A stretch of 64,000 nucleotides of DNA, taken from the NCBI GenBank assembly GCA_950097015.1, contig CATNEN010000038.1:15432001-15496000 (forward strand), read 5' to 3'. The position numbers and the translations under genes are program-made. This document shows, in pieces, positions 42,310 to 54,349 of the stretch. A model generated the notes under the pieces. That model did no database searches, was not told the DNA's origin, and saw only the letters and a program-made list of their open reading frames with translations. The stretch is from Macrostomum hystrix. Taxonomy: Eukaryota > Platyhelminthes > Macrostomidae. Positions within the stretch are counted from its first letter, which is position 1. Every line of letters starts with the position of its first letter.

Positions 42310-43868
42310 ATGGATAGGCAAGCCAAGATTGAGAAGCTCAAGGCCCAGGTAGACTCAGTCCGCATTGGAGGCAAAGGCTCCGCTCGACGCAAGAAGAAGG
42401 TTGTCCACAAGAACACTGGCAGCGATGAGCGCAAGATCACTGGCACTCTAAAAAAGCTGGCTGTCAGCTCCATTCCTGGCATTGAAGAGGTGAACATGTT
42501 TCGGGACAATGGCGAAGTCATCCACTTTAACAATCCGAAGGTACAGGCCTCGTTGCAGTCAAACACCTTCGCCATCAGTGGCCAATCGGAGGTTAAGAGC
42601 ATCACAGAAATGCTGCCAACCGTCTGGAACCAGATGGGGCCGGAGAGCTTTGCTAGTCTGAAGCGAATGGCCGCGGCTATGGGTGAGTCATGGCTGTGTA
42701 CCTGTGAACACAAGCTTATGCTAATGATAATAATAATAATTGCAAGAGGGCTGCAGTCAATGGCGCATCATTTGATGCTGTCACTAGACCCGCCGCCAGC
42801 GAGGAGGCACCTCTGTTCATTCCGCTGACTGCTGAGCACTCACGCACACGGATACTCTACTCGTACGCAGGTACACGCTCACACAGGCGTGTACATCTGC
42901 CCAGACTTTTTTTTATTGTCAGACACTGTACACTTTCACTGTACCTTGGAGGTTGGCCCTCGAGGGTGTAAATTGCACGACAACCCCCTAAGCCTTCTCT
43001 TCGCTGCTACGCCCCAAATAAATGTGGCCTCGCCGTGGAATCGAACTTAGGGACCGTGGGCGAGTGGCGAACGCGTTTACCGCTCTGCCACTGGCCCCCT
43101 CAAAGTTTATGCTTTGTAAAGATTTACCTTTCAAAATCATATTAAATGAATGAGTCGTTTGTTGATAAGGAATTGGGTCTTAGAAAGATAGGCATGAGTA
43201 TTTGATTTATATATACGAGGGGTGTGTCAAAAGTACCGAGAATCTAAGCATTTATTCGTAGTTTATTCGCAGATATTTTTATTCGAATCTAGAATTTTAT
43301 CCTTAATTTTGATTAGATAAGTCGTTGATTGATTAGGGAGTCGTATATTGATGTTGTAAATCGTAGCTTATAAAAGTATGAGTTATGAGTGAGTGATTGA
43401 GGTACTCACACGTAAGTGCCTAAGCAACATTTTAATTTTGTTTTAGTAGGGTAAACTAAAATTTGCAATTTACAATAAATCTTTTTGAAATGATTCTTCT
43501 TGTATGTTTTGACTAAGAGGCAATTGTAAACAAAGTTTTGTCGAGTCGTTATCATTGTTTCAATTTTAGATTCTTATTTCAAAAGTTGCATTTGCTTGAC
43601 CGTTTTTTCGTATCAATCATACAGCCTTCAACCCGGCAAAAGTAGAAATCATGGATGTTGTTTTTGTTGTTGTTAAAGTTGCACTGTAACCTCATATTTC
43701 TATTTCTTTTCTTCTATACCGCACCCATTTAAAGGCGCAGCGGCCGGTGCAAAGTCTGACGTAGCCGGCAAATCGGATGCCACCGGTCCTGGAGCTGCCG
43801 CGGCTGCCGACGATGAAGATGTTCCCGAGCTGACTGGCAATTTTGACGAGCAGTCCAAGACGGAGTAA
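42310..43868 (+). CDS. BTF3: Transcription factor BTF3 / nascent polypeptide-associated complex beta
   Basis: Exons 42310-42682 and 43735-43868 are in phase and encode 168 residues. The N-terminus has the ribosome-binding RRKKK motif ([11 protein letters not shown]). The NAC domain covers about residues 35-105 ([20 protein letters not shown], then [12 protein letters not shown]). The C-terminus is acidic, ending [13 protein letters not shown]. The protein pairs with NAC alpha at the ribosome exit tunnel to shield nascent chains and limit mis-targeting to the ER. TTTACAG ends at 42239, 70 nt before the ATG. The intron carries a SINE A copy. Confidence 0.96.
42722..43100 (-). mobile_element. 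SINE family A copy 6 (near full length)
   Basis: Tail ATAATAATAATT at 42725 and head complement (GAATCGAACTTAGGGACCGT, GCGTTTACCGCTCTGCCACT) at 43030-43095. It lies antisense in the BTF3 intron, starting 40 nt from the donor. Confidence 0.88.
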
Positions 43869-44090
43869 AAATTATGCGTAGGATTAGGGATTTATAGTCG
43901 CCTTAAATAGGGAATTAAATTCTGGGATAATAATAATAATTCCAGTTGAAGTTTTATGAGCTAAAACTACAGGATAATGTTTCATTTTCTTGTCTGTTCC
44001 GTGTCTTGAAATATGCCTCAACTAAATGTAATTTTAGTCCTACTTCATTTGAGGTGGTGTTGTAACTCGCGTCTCTTTCGGAAAATGTGG

Positions 44091-44096
44091 AATAAA
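44091..44096 (+). terminator. BTF3 polyadenylation signal
   Basis: AATAAA about 220 nt after the BTF3 stop codon, with a T-rich stretch following. Confidence 0.6.
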
Positions 44097-44099
44097 TTT

Positions 44100-45654
44100 A
44101 TTTAAGGGCCTTCATTTGTTATTGTTAAAAACTAGCCTAGGATTTTTATGTGCATTAGCTGAAGAAGTACTAATCTCTTCTATGCCACTGGAATAACCAT
44201 TTAACCCATAAAAATTTCGTCCATCCGTTATTAAGCTGGGTTATTCTCTTGCTTTATGTCTGATGCGTTTTTCCTATTATTTATAATAGCTAATTTTTAT
44301 CAGTACTTTTTCTTTTCGCTTTGCTGCTGCTTTCGTGCGCTTAGTAGTTTCAGTTAAAATGAACCTTATCTTATTCAATTCTTTGGAAAAAATAATATTT
44401 TTAAATACATTTTCTATCATTTCATATACGTGGTGTCAATAACACAATACTTGACTCGACGTAAAAAATAGAATTATCTGTACTTCTGCCGTACTGCTTG
44501 GCGTTTCTCATTGGCAAATAGCAGTTTCAATAACTCTCATTAAACATCTATTTGTTCCTCGTGTATTGAAGACAGGAAATGAATAAATTTATTAAGACTC
44601 GCACTGTTCTTTTATCCCGTGTGGCGATTTGAGCTTGCAGTTATCTAAACCGGATTTAGAAATTCGTACCTTGAACCTTGGAATCATGAATTCGACTTTT
44701 CTCGTTTCTCATTTTCCAATTAAAAAAGTAACATCTTCCTGCTTCCTGAAATGCATATTAAAGGAGGACATTGTGCATTTTGATTTTTTAGCATAGGCAG
44801 GAAAGTAGCGTTTTATAAATGTGTGAATTACATAAGTTTCGTAAGTATTACATATATTACATACGTCCTTCTGCATTAAAGTTAGGTTTTAACTTAATCT
44901 TATAGGTTGCACTCAGATGCACTGTAAAAGTAGAATAACAACAATCGTCTCAGAATGCCATACGCACTTAGCTATTTTAATTGTTGACTAATTCATGCGA
45001 CTTGAAGCACTTAGAGGTTTCAAAATAACAGTAAAATAGCATACTTTACTGCTAGTTACGTAGACTTCATTGGCTACTTAGGATTTGCCGCGTTTTAAGA
45101 ATTTAAAGAAACGTAATCTGATAAATAATAAAAAGCAATTTAACTATTTTAGTTGTGCAATTTTTCTAACGATTAATGCTTTAAAAAATAAATTAAAATG
45201 TTCCTATGAATGCATATAAATTGTGCGAATTCGTAAAATTCATGCGCGAATCCGTAAGGAAAAAGTTAGCTTTCCTAGAAACGATTAAGTTAACTAGCAG
45301 CATCCTTCGACCTTCTGAATAAAATGTAATCATGTACTCATGATTCTCATGTACCTTCATTTTTGGAATATTAAAACCACAAAAAGCTTACCATTCTTTT
45401 GAAATTCTTTTCTCGGTCTAAGGTTAGGCCTATTGTGAGTAAAAATATTTAAATTAAAAATAAAAGTTCGTGTTGGTTAGAACTAGAAGTTACATGTCGA
45501 ATTGGCTTATGCATTGATGCATTTGCTGCCTAAAAGTCTAAAACCTAAGCCAACTTGGATTTGTTTACTAGACAAAAGGCTTGAGCTTCTTAGTTGTAAT
45601 GGGTACATTTTTTTGCTAACCCAGTAAAAATATAGCAAATTGATTAGGCCCTAA
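44100..45654. other. AT-rich intergenic DNA
   Basis: No gene, SINE or tandem array was recognised. Confidence 0.4.
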
Positions 45655-46614
45655 CATACATGCGCAACCTCCCATGTCTTAGACGGCCGTGCGACTTAGT
45701 TTTTGCTCTCATTTGCGACTTAGTTCGTTTCATTGCTCTATTTACGACTTAGTTTGCTCTCATTTGCTCTCTTTTTCTCTCCCCTTTTTCCTTTTCTTCA
45801 CGCCTTCCTTTTTGTCCCTTGGTCCCCCCTTTGATTTTTTTGCACTTGGTTGATTGGTTTTTGCGACTTACCTTGCTTGACCCTCGTTTCACCCGGCCAG
45901 TTCGGCCGGGTTGGCCAGGTGTTGAGCCAGGTATTCTTAATGTTGATTAAGAATAGCTGGTTACATTTGTAGCATCAAATTAAATTTTTTTTTTGTTAGT
46001 CATATTTATAGAACTACCTTTGACTTGAGGTGGGATGGGCTTAACAATTTAAATACATAATTTTGTTATCATGTCATCCAAAATTTCAAAAAACAGATTA
46101 TATATTATTGGACATGCAGAGCAACAATAGTCATTCTAACCTTTTTAACTTTCCCTGATCTTACTTCTCTTGGCAATAAAAATCCTGCTGTAGCTTGGCC
46201 TACTTAAACTCCTAAACTCCAAAAGTAAAAAAATCATAATATAGGCCCCTACAGTTATTTTTTTCTTTTAATTGTTAACAACTACACCTTTTTTTAAGAT
46301 GTTTAGGCTAACAAAATAACTACAAAATCATTCACATACATGCGCAACACCCGGCCGACCCGGCTGAACCGGCCGGGTGAAACGAGGGCCTAGCAAGGTA
46401 AGTCGCAAAAACCAATAGACCAAGCACAAAAAATCAAAGGGGGGACCATGGGACAAAAAAGGAAGGCGTGAAGAAAAGGAAAAAGGGGAGAGAAAAAGAG
46501 AGCAAATGAGAGCAAACTAAGTCGTAAATAGAGCAATGAAATGAACTAAGTCGCAAATGAGAGCAAAAACTAAGTCGCACGGCCGGCTAAGATTTGGGAG
46601 GTTGCGCATGTATG
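45655..46614. mobile_element. Foldback/MITE-type element with about 270-bp inverted arms
   Basis: The left arm 45655-45924 and right arm 46346-46614 are near-perfect reverse complements. Tips read CATACATGCGCAACCTCCCA and its complement; inner ends are GC-rich (ACCCGGCC, TTCGGCCGGG). The AT-rich loop of about 420 nt codes for nothing. The tip CATACATGCGCAAC occurs a third time at 46336, at the inner edge of the right arm, so the element may be nested or have grown by arm duplication. A TA could be the target duplication. Confidence 0.9.
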
Positions 46615-46619
46615 ATCAT

Positions 46620-47756
46620 TCATTTAGTAAGTAATGCTTTGTTTATATTTGGTAGAAAAGATAACTAAACACTCTCATAAAATAGTAAAAAAAATTACTA
46701 TTTACAAGGCGTTGTGATTGCTACGTGAAAATTCTTGTAATTTGAAATGTTTGACTCAGGTAGGCCTAAAAAACTTCTTCTAAACCTAATATACAAAAAT
46801 GTTTTAATAGGCCTAGCTAAAAACTTATTGTAAGTTATTTTATTTGCAAAATGTTTAGCTGAATGTTTAAAATAGTAAAAATGTTGAGTTTGTTACTTTT
46901 TTATACACCTATTTTTTTTAATTTACCTGATAGCAATAACTTAATATTATGATATTGATAGTGCTTTGTACCAACTCATTTTGGCTTTCAAAAAGTTTTT
47001 AGTATAAACTGCATAATTTATACTATGGTCTGCATAGTGAGTATATATCAATGTATGTAAAATTGTGTAGCATGTAATATAATGCTAAACATTGACATCT
47101 AAACATACAAACCTAATGGCTCTGAGTAAAGAAAAAGTGCAAGTGAACATAAAGTCAGCCAAGCCTGTACTTCATGATTTATAATTGAGGAGATAGATTC
47201 ACAATGCATTGCTAAGCAAAAGTTTCAGGGCTACTTTGTCTATAGCATATATATCTACTTTATGTTTTGTATTTTGTATATATGAAGACAAGCTTTTTAG
47301 ATATTTATAGATTTATATATTATATATTTTTTATATAAATATATAATTATAGAAATTATATCATATTACTTTATATTAATATATCATAATATCATTAATA
47401 TATCATATTAATATATATGTGTATAAAGCATTAGGCCTATGAAGAAAATGTTTGAATAAATAAAAAATCTGTTTAACCAAAGAGTGAATTTAATAGAATG
47501 ACTAATCAAAGATAGCAAATAAATAATACATAAAAGTTAGTGAGTTTTCATTTGTAAAGTTTAAGGCCTTCCTTACCAGATATTTTTTGCTTCTTTTATT
47601 AATTTAAAAAAATTGTAGTTTTTATCCTGAAGGAGTTCAAGTTGTAAAATTCAAACTATAAATTACAGAAAAATTTTTAACCACTGTCATTCAAACAACT
47701 CATAGCCAGCTACTCTGGCAACTGTATTGATCGATTCTCATAAAAAACTGCTGCAG
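46620..47756. other. AT-rich upstream region of UPRT
   Basis: Very AT-rich (TATATA runs at 47330-47420). No ORF or repeat of note. CTGCTGCAG ending at 47756 is the likely acceptor before the UPRT ATG. Confidence 0.4.
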
Positions 47757-47766
47757 AAACTAAAGA

Positions 47767-49351
47767 ATGGATATAACTAGCATTGTGCAGGACAACGTCC
47801 TAACTAAAGCCAGCAAAAAATTCCTGCCTAAACTGCCGAATGGTCCTAGCGGAGACGCAGCCGATTTGATAATTGAGAATCAGACTGAGCAAGAAGACTT
47901 CCTGAGCAGCAGTGGCAGCGGCAGCATTCTGGAGCCAGTTGGCGGCGGTGGCAAGATTCGCGTCCTGCGTGCCACCAGCCAGCTGCGTGAGTTGCACACC
48001 CTGCTGCGCGATCGCGAGACCACCCGGTCTGATTTTGTGTTTTACGCCGATCGCCTCATCAGATTAGTTGTTGAGGAGGCGTTGAATTGTCTGCCTTACG
48101 AGCCGCTGTCTGTTGTAACTCCAGGCGGCCACCGGTATGACGGCCTGCGGTACACTCGCGGCAACTGCGGCGTCAGCGTAATGCGCTCCGGCGAGGCTAT
48201 GGAGAAAGGATTGCGCGATTGTTGCAGAGCGATTCGGATTGGCAAGGTGTGCCACATTATGAGCGACGGCATTTAATTAGTCGGCCTTCCATGTGCTTTA
48301 TCGCTTCTTGTAATTAGAGACAGGTCTCGCAGCCTAACTCTAATCTGAAGGATGCTCTTATTCAAAAGTAGTCCTTTGAGGCCCTAGATGCAGGAAACAC
48401 TTATCCAAACGTAACCAGAAGATCTCGCTTAGCCCAACACAAGCGCTTCTCCAAGCGTAACAACTTGTTCTCGTAGTCCCGTAGGAAACTCTTCTACTCT
48501 TGGAGAATAGCATCGTCCCGGTAGATTTCGTCCTGGTGAAGCTTCTCCAAGCTCAAGCTCGTGTCCTGTGCGTGGGGCCTTGTCCGTCGCGCGGTGGCTC
48601 TTGGGTGTCTCGTATTTATAGACAGCTCGGACCCCTTCCTGACCTGCCATTGGCTGGAGCTTTTCACGGGCTCTCATTGGCTGGAAAGATTATGCAGGCG
48701 GAAAATCCGTGGGCGTGCCAAGACTGCCATGGAAAAAACGGCCACAGCTTTCCTATACAGACACCCTAAAGACACTAACTAAATATTTACTAAGATGATA
48801 GATACTAAAAGCTATTCCATACAGCGGCGATGGCTAACATGTCGAAAGAGTGGAAACAAGTTACTAAGCCTATTAACTAGTGAGTCACTTACATAATCTA
48901 TTGCTAGAAATCCCAATCCAGTTTATCCCCTGCTAGAAATTCCTAATCCGCGTGGTTTATCTCTTGAAATCCCAGGTGATTTATTGCTAGAAATCGTTAC
49001 ACACACTAGGTTCTAATTCAACTAGACGACGAGCAAGGCGATGTGTCCGCTCAGACTTCAACAGCGGAGCCGGAGCCAGTGTACGTGAAGCTGCCACCAG
49101 GCATCCAGCAGCGCCGAGTCCTGCTGATGTACCCTGTGCTTGGCGATGGTCGAGTAGCGGCGAAAGCTCTCCAACTGCTGGTGCAGGACTACGCCATACC
49201 AGAGGACAGCATCTTCCTGCTCAATCTGTTCTCAACTAGGCGCGGCGTAGATGCTATATTGTCGGCTTTCCCCAAAGTCACCGTGCTAACCTCAGAGCTG
49301 CACGATCTGGTACCGTATCACTTCTGTGCCAAGTATTTTGGCACGGATTAG
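47767..49351 (+). CDS. UPRT: Uracil phosphoribosyltransferase homologue (UPRT-like)
   Basis: Exon 1 is 47767-48246 and exon 2 is 49010-49351, in phase, 273 residues. After a variable, serine-rich N-terminus come the family motifs LHTLLRDRETTRSDFVFYAD, RLIRLVVEEAL, and a GVSVMRSGEAMEKGLR segment. Exon 2 has RRVLLMYPVLGDGR and LLNLFSTRRGVDAI, ending in HFCAKYFGTD. Microbial UPRTs make UMP from uracil and PRPP. Here the PRPP loop reads YPVLGDGRV instead of the DP-LATGGS type, a loss also seen in vertebrate UPRT, so catalysis is doubtful. AG at 47755-47756 lies 10 nt before the ATG. Confidence 0.93.
48247..49009 (+). other. UPRT intron with a decayed short repeat
   Basis: A GC-richer block at 48420-48780 has no recognised content. 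From 48900 to the acceptor there are about four degenerate units around TGCTAGAAATCCCAATCC, so again a tandem repeat abuts a 3' splice site. Confidence 0.45.
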
Positions 49352-49548
49352 ATTGTTTTGGTAAAGCTGAAGTGTTTGTTTTAGTTGATTCTGTCATTCA
49401 TTGTTACGTGTCCGCTGCCAAATTGAAGGTTAAAATGTCTGATATATTTCTATAGGTCTACTTATAGTAGCATGTTGCGCACAGGCGCTTTTTACGCGAA
49501 TATTTTTAGAGAATCGCGTCTTCTAAGTTAATTTAACTATGCATTGGC

Positions 49549-49554
49549 AATAAA
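49549..49554 (+). terminator. UPRT polyadenylation signal
   Basis: AATAAA about 200 nt after the UPRT stop codon. Confidence 0.55.
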
Positions 49555-50029
49555 TCATTTAATTTGTTGTCTTCAATGCACATTACTCAACTCAACAAGC
49601 TGTTGTGTTTGAGTTTGTTGGATCTGTTTCGGTAAAATGACCCTAACGACGTTGACGACCACTTGTTTATTTTGTATTACTTCAATGTGAATTTTAGTTT
49701 TTTTAATCACGCATAAAAAGTTTTTCTATTTTGGGGCCGATTTACGTTTTTTCTTAACATTTCCTAAAGTACTTTTGTTCATTATTTCTATTTTTATCCA
49801 GCTGCTTAGTGTCAATGCCTTGTAATTATTAAAATTAAAATTATTAATTTTTAGTTTGGCATGTAACTTTTCTATATGCCAGCTTTATTTAGCACCAGTT
49901 TCTAAATATTTATTTTTTTTAAACTAGTTTTGTAAAGGTCTATAAAAAAATCAGAAGTTTTTTTACAAGCAATAGCTTTGAAAGGTTTGAAAGGTCCTAA
50001 GACTTCAATATACTCAGGCCTGGCTGCCC

Positions 50030-53000
50030 CACCACCTCAGATCCTCAGGCTTGGCTGCCACACCACCTTAGATCCTCAGGCTTGGCTGCCACACCACCTC
50101 AGATCCTCGGCTGCCCCACTACCTCAGATCCTCAGGCTTGGCTCCCACACCACCTCAGATCCTCAGGCTTTGCTGCCCCACCCACCACCTCAGATCCTCA
50201 GGCTTGGCTGCCACACCACCTCAGATCCTCAGGCTTTGCTGCCCCACCACCTCAGATCCTCAGGCTTGGCTGCCACACCACCTCAGATCCTCAGGCTTTG
50301 CTGCCCCACCCACCACCTCAGATCCTCAGGCTTGGCTGCCCCACCACCTCAGATCCTCAGGCTTGGCTGCCCCACCCACGACCTCAGATCCTCAGGCTTT
50401 GCTGCCCCACCCACCACCTCAGATCCTCAGGCTTTGCTGCCCCACCACCTTAGATCCTCAGGCTTGGCTGCCACACCACCTCAGATCCTCAGGCTTGGCT
50501 GCCCCACCACCTCAGATCCTCAGGCTTGGCTGCCACACCACCTCAGATCCTCAGGCTTTGCTGCCCCACCCACCACCTCAGATCCTCAGGCTTTGCTGCC
50601 ACACCACCTCAGATCCTCAGGCTTGGCTGCCACACCACCTCAGATCCTCAGGCTTTGCTGCCCCACCCACCACCTCAGATCCTCAGGCTTTGCTGCCCCA
50701 CCCACCACCTCAGATCCTCAGGCTTGGCTGCCACACCACCTCAGATCCTCAGGCTTGGCTGCCCCACCCACCACCTCAGATCCTCAGGCTTGGCTGCCAC
50801 ACCACCTCAGATCCTCAGGCTTGGCTCCCACACCACCTCAGATCCTCAGGCTTGGCTGCCACACCACCTCAGATCCTCAGGCTTGGCTGCCACACCACCT
50901 CAGATCCTCAGGCTTGGCTGCCCCACTACCTCAGATCCTCGGCTGCCCCACTACCTCAGATCCTCAGGCTTGGCTGCAACACCACCTTAGATCCTCAGGC
51001 TTGGCTGCCACACCACCTCAGATCCTCGGCTGCCCCACTACCTCAGATCCTCAGGCTTGGCTCCCACACCACCTCAGATCCTCAGGCTTTGCTGCCCCAC
51101 CCACCACCTCAGATCCTCAGGCTTTGCTGCCCCACCACCTCAGATCCTCAGGCTTGGCTGCCACACCACCTCAGATCCTCAGGCTTTGCTGCCCCACCCA
51201 CCACCTCAGATCCTCAGGATTGGCTGCCCCACCACCTCAGATCCTCAGGCTTTGCTGCCACACCACCTCAGATCCTCAGGCTTTGCTGCCCCACCCACCA
51301 CCTCAGATCCTCAGGCTTGGCTGCCCCACCACCTCAGATCCTCAGGCTTGGCTGCCCCACCCACGACCTCAGATCCTCAGGCTTTGCTGCCCCACCCACC
51401 ACCTCAGATCCTCAGGCTTGGCTGCCACACCACCTCAGATCCTCAGGCTTGGCTGCCCCACCACCTCAGATCCTCAGGCTTGGCTGCCACACCACCTCAG
51501 ATCCTCAGGCTTTGCTGCCCCACCCACCACCTCAGATCCTCAGGCTTTGCTGCCACACCACCTCAGATCCTCAGGCTTGGCTGCCACACCACCTCAGATC
51601 CTCAGGCTTTGCTGCCCCACCCACCACCTCAGATCCTCAGGCTTTGCTGCCCCACCCACCACCTCAGATCCTCAGGCTTGGCTGCCACACCACCTCAGAT
51701 CCTCAGGCTTGGCTGCCCCACCCACCACCTCAGATCCTCAGGCTTGGCTGCCACACCACCTCAGATCCTCAGGCTTGGCTCCCACACCACCTCAGATCCT
51801 CAGGCTTGGCTGCCACACCACCTCAGATCCTCAGGCTTGGCTGCCACACCACCTCAGATCCTCAGGCTTGGCTGCCCCACTACCTCAGATCCTCGGCTGC
51901 CCCACTACCTCAGATCCTCAGGCTTGGCTGCCACACCACCTTAGATCCTCAGGCTTGGCTGCCACACCACCTCAGATCCTCGGCTGCCCCACTACCTCAG
52001 ATCCTCAGGCTTGGCTCCCACACCACCTCAGATCCTCAGGTTTTGCTGCCCCACCCACCACCTCAGATCCTCAGGCTTGGCTGCCACACCACCTCAGATC
52101 CTCAGGCTTTGCTGCCCCACCACCTCAGATCCTCAGGCTTGGCTGCCACACCACCTCAGATCCTCAGGCTTTGCTGCCCCACCCACCACCTCAGATCCTC
52201 AGGCTTGGCTGCCCCACCACCTCAGATCCTCAGGCTTGGCTGCCCCACCCACGACCTCAGATCCTCAGGCTTTGCTGCCCCACCCACCACCTCAGATCCT
52301 CAGGCTTGGCTGCCACACCACCTCAGATCCTCAGGCTTGGCTGCCCCACCACCTCAGATCCTCAGGCTTGGCTGCCACACCACCTCAGATCCTCAGGCTT
52401 TGCTGCCCCACCCACCACCTCAGATCCTCAGGCTTTGCTGCCCCACCACCTCAGATCCTCAGGCTTGGCTGCCACACCACCTCAGATCCTCAGGCTTTGC
52501 TGCCCCACCCACCACCTCAGATCCTCAGGCTTTGCTGCCCCACCCACCACCTCAGATCCTCAGGCTTGGCTGCCACACCACCTCAGATCCTCAGGCTTTG
52601 CTGCCCCACCCACCACCTCAGATCCTCAGGCTTTGCTGCCACACCACCTCAGATCCTCAGGCTTGGCTGCCCCACTACATCAGATCCTCGGCTGCCCCAC
52701 TACCTCAGATCCTCAGGCTTGGCTGCCACACCACCTCAGATCCTCAGGCTTTGCTGCCCCACCCACCACCTCAGATCCTCAGGCTTGGCTGCCACACCAC
52801 CTCAGATCCTCAGGCTTTGCTGCCCCACCACCTCAGATCCTCAGGCTTGGCTGCCACACCACCTCAGATCCTCAGGCTTTGCTGCCCCACCACCTCAGAT
52901 CCTCAGGCTTGGCTCCCACACCACCTCAGATCCTCAGGCTTGGCTGCCACACCACCTCAGATCCTCAGGCTTTGCTGCCCAACCCACCACCTCAGATCCT

Positions 53001-53427
53001 CAGGCTTTGCTGCCCTACCCACCACCTCAGATCCTCAGGCTTGGCTGCCACACCACCTCAGATCCTCAGGCTTGGCTGCCCCACCCACCACCTCAGATCC
53101 TCAGGCTTGGCTCCCACACCACCTCAGATCCTCAGGCTTGGCTGCCACACCACCTCAGATCCTCAGGCTTTGCTGCCCCACCCACCACCTCAGATCCTCA
53201 GGCTTTGCTGCCCCACCACCTCAGATCCTCAGGCTTGGCTGCCACACCACCTCAGATCCTCAGGCTTGGCTCCCACACCACCTCAGATCCTCAGGCTTGG
53301 CTCCCACACCACCTCAGATCCTCAGGCTTGGCTCCCACACCACCTCAGATCCTCAGGCTTGGCTGCCACACCACCTCAGATCCTCAGGCTTTGCTGCCCC
53401 ACCACCTCAGATCCTCAGGCTTGGCTG
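50030..53427. repeat. 3.4-kb minisatellite, 31/35-bp units with higher-order repeats
   Basis: About 100 units built on CACCTCAGATCCTCAGGCTT followed by GGCTGCCACAC, or TGCTGCCCCACCCAC. A shorter variant lacking AGGCTT (CAGATCCTCGGCTGCCCCAC) recurs at about 50100, 51025 and 51978, giving a higher-order period of about 920-955 nt. All plus frames are largely open because the unit has almost no stops. This is not taken as a gene. Confidence 0.97.
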
Positions 53428-53429
53428 AT

Positions 53430-54345
53430 TATACTAAAAGTTAAATTTAGTATAATATCTAAAGCAGGCCTTTTCCGTTTTCATAGTTTCTTAAATTATC
53501 TAAGATCCTCGCAATAGCTTGTCTGTTGTATTTAATTTATTTGATATGAATCTGTAACAAAAAAATTTAGTTCGCATTTTTGTCGTTTGTCTCTAGAAGC
53601 TGTCGTTTTTCATTGAAGGCTTTTTTTAAGTTAAGTACGAGCAAAGTAGTAGCTGAGCTTTTTATCTGTCGATTGAGCATTAAGGAACTAAAAATGATTT
53701 GCGTTTTATGTTAAAAATTGAATTCTATTATTTACAAAATAAGCTAGGTGCCCACCGCTGTTACTTGACTCTCTAGTTCAGTACCGTAATTGACACACAT
53801 TTTGGCTTGAAATTTCAATACTTTTTCCCCCATTTTTTCGCATTATTGGCATAACCAACTAATCCAAAAACTATTTTTTGTTTTGCTAACGACAAATGTT
53901 ACAAATTTCTACAAACGTTACAATGATCAAAGCAGAAATAATGCAACTTTTTAAAACTAGCCTGTTTATTTTTTATTTGGTCTTTGCCAATGTAGATTTT
54001 AAAAAACGAAGTTTGCCGATAATCCGTGTTGTCAATGTTAACAGCCTTAGGCTCTGATCAATTCTCAGTCCTTTTGTAGGAAAATATGTTTCAATATTAC
54101 AATTTGCTGTGCTCCGAATTTAGGAATTCGTTCGTGCTGTTAACACATTTTCAAAACCGATATTTCTGATAATTAATGCACTATTTTGAATAAAGAAATG
54201 AAAAAAAGTAAAAACATGTTGCTGCTTTTATCGTTAAAGTTTTTTCTTCTTTTTTGTTTCGTTATTCGAGTAGTTGATTTAAGAGCTTATTTAGCTTACT
54301 TTCATTGTCAGTTCATAAGTACCCGAAGCAGTTAGTTTGCAATAC
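53430..54345. other. AT-rich DNA between two minisatellites
   Basis: No gene or repeat was recognised. Confidence 0.4.
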
Positions 54346-54349
54346 GAGC

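Noticed and set aside
48500..48782. Plus-strand frames of 73-89 codons in the UPRT intron
   Set aside because: UPRT exons 1 and 2 join in phase without it and the sequence resembles no UPRT region. It may be part of an unrecognised repeat.
49978..53517. Open frame of 1,179 codons, plus two other long frames, over the 3.4-kb array
   Set aside because: The frames are by-products of a stop-poor 31/35-nt repeat. Several frames are open at once, unit length is not a multiple of three and there is no recognisable domain.
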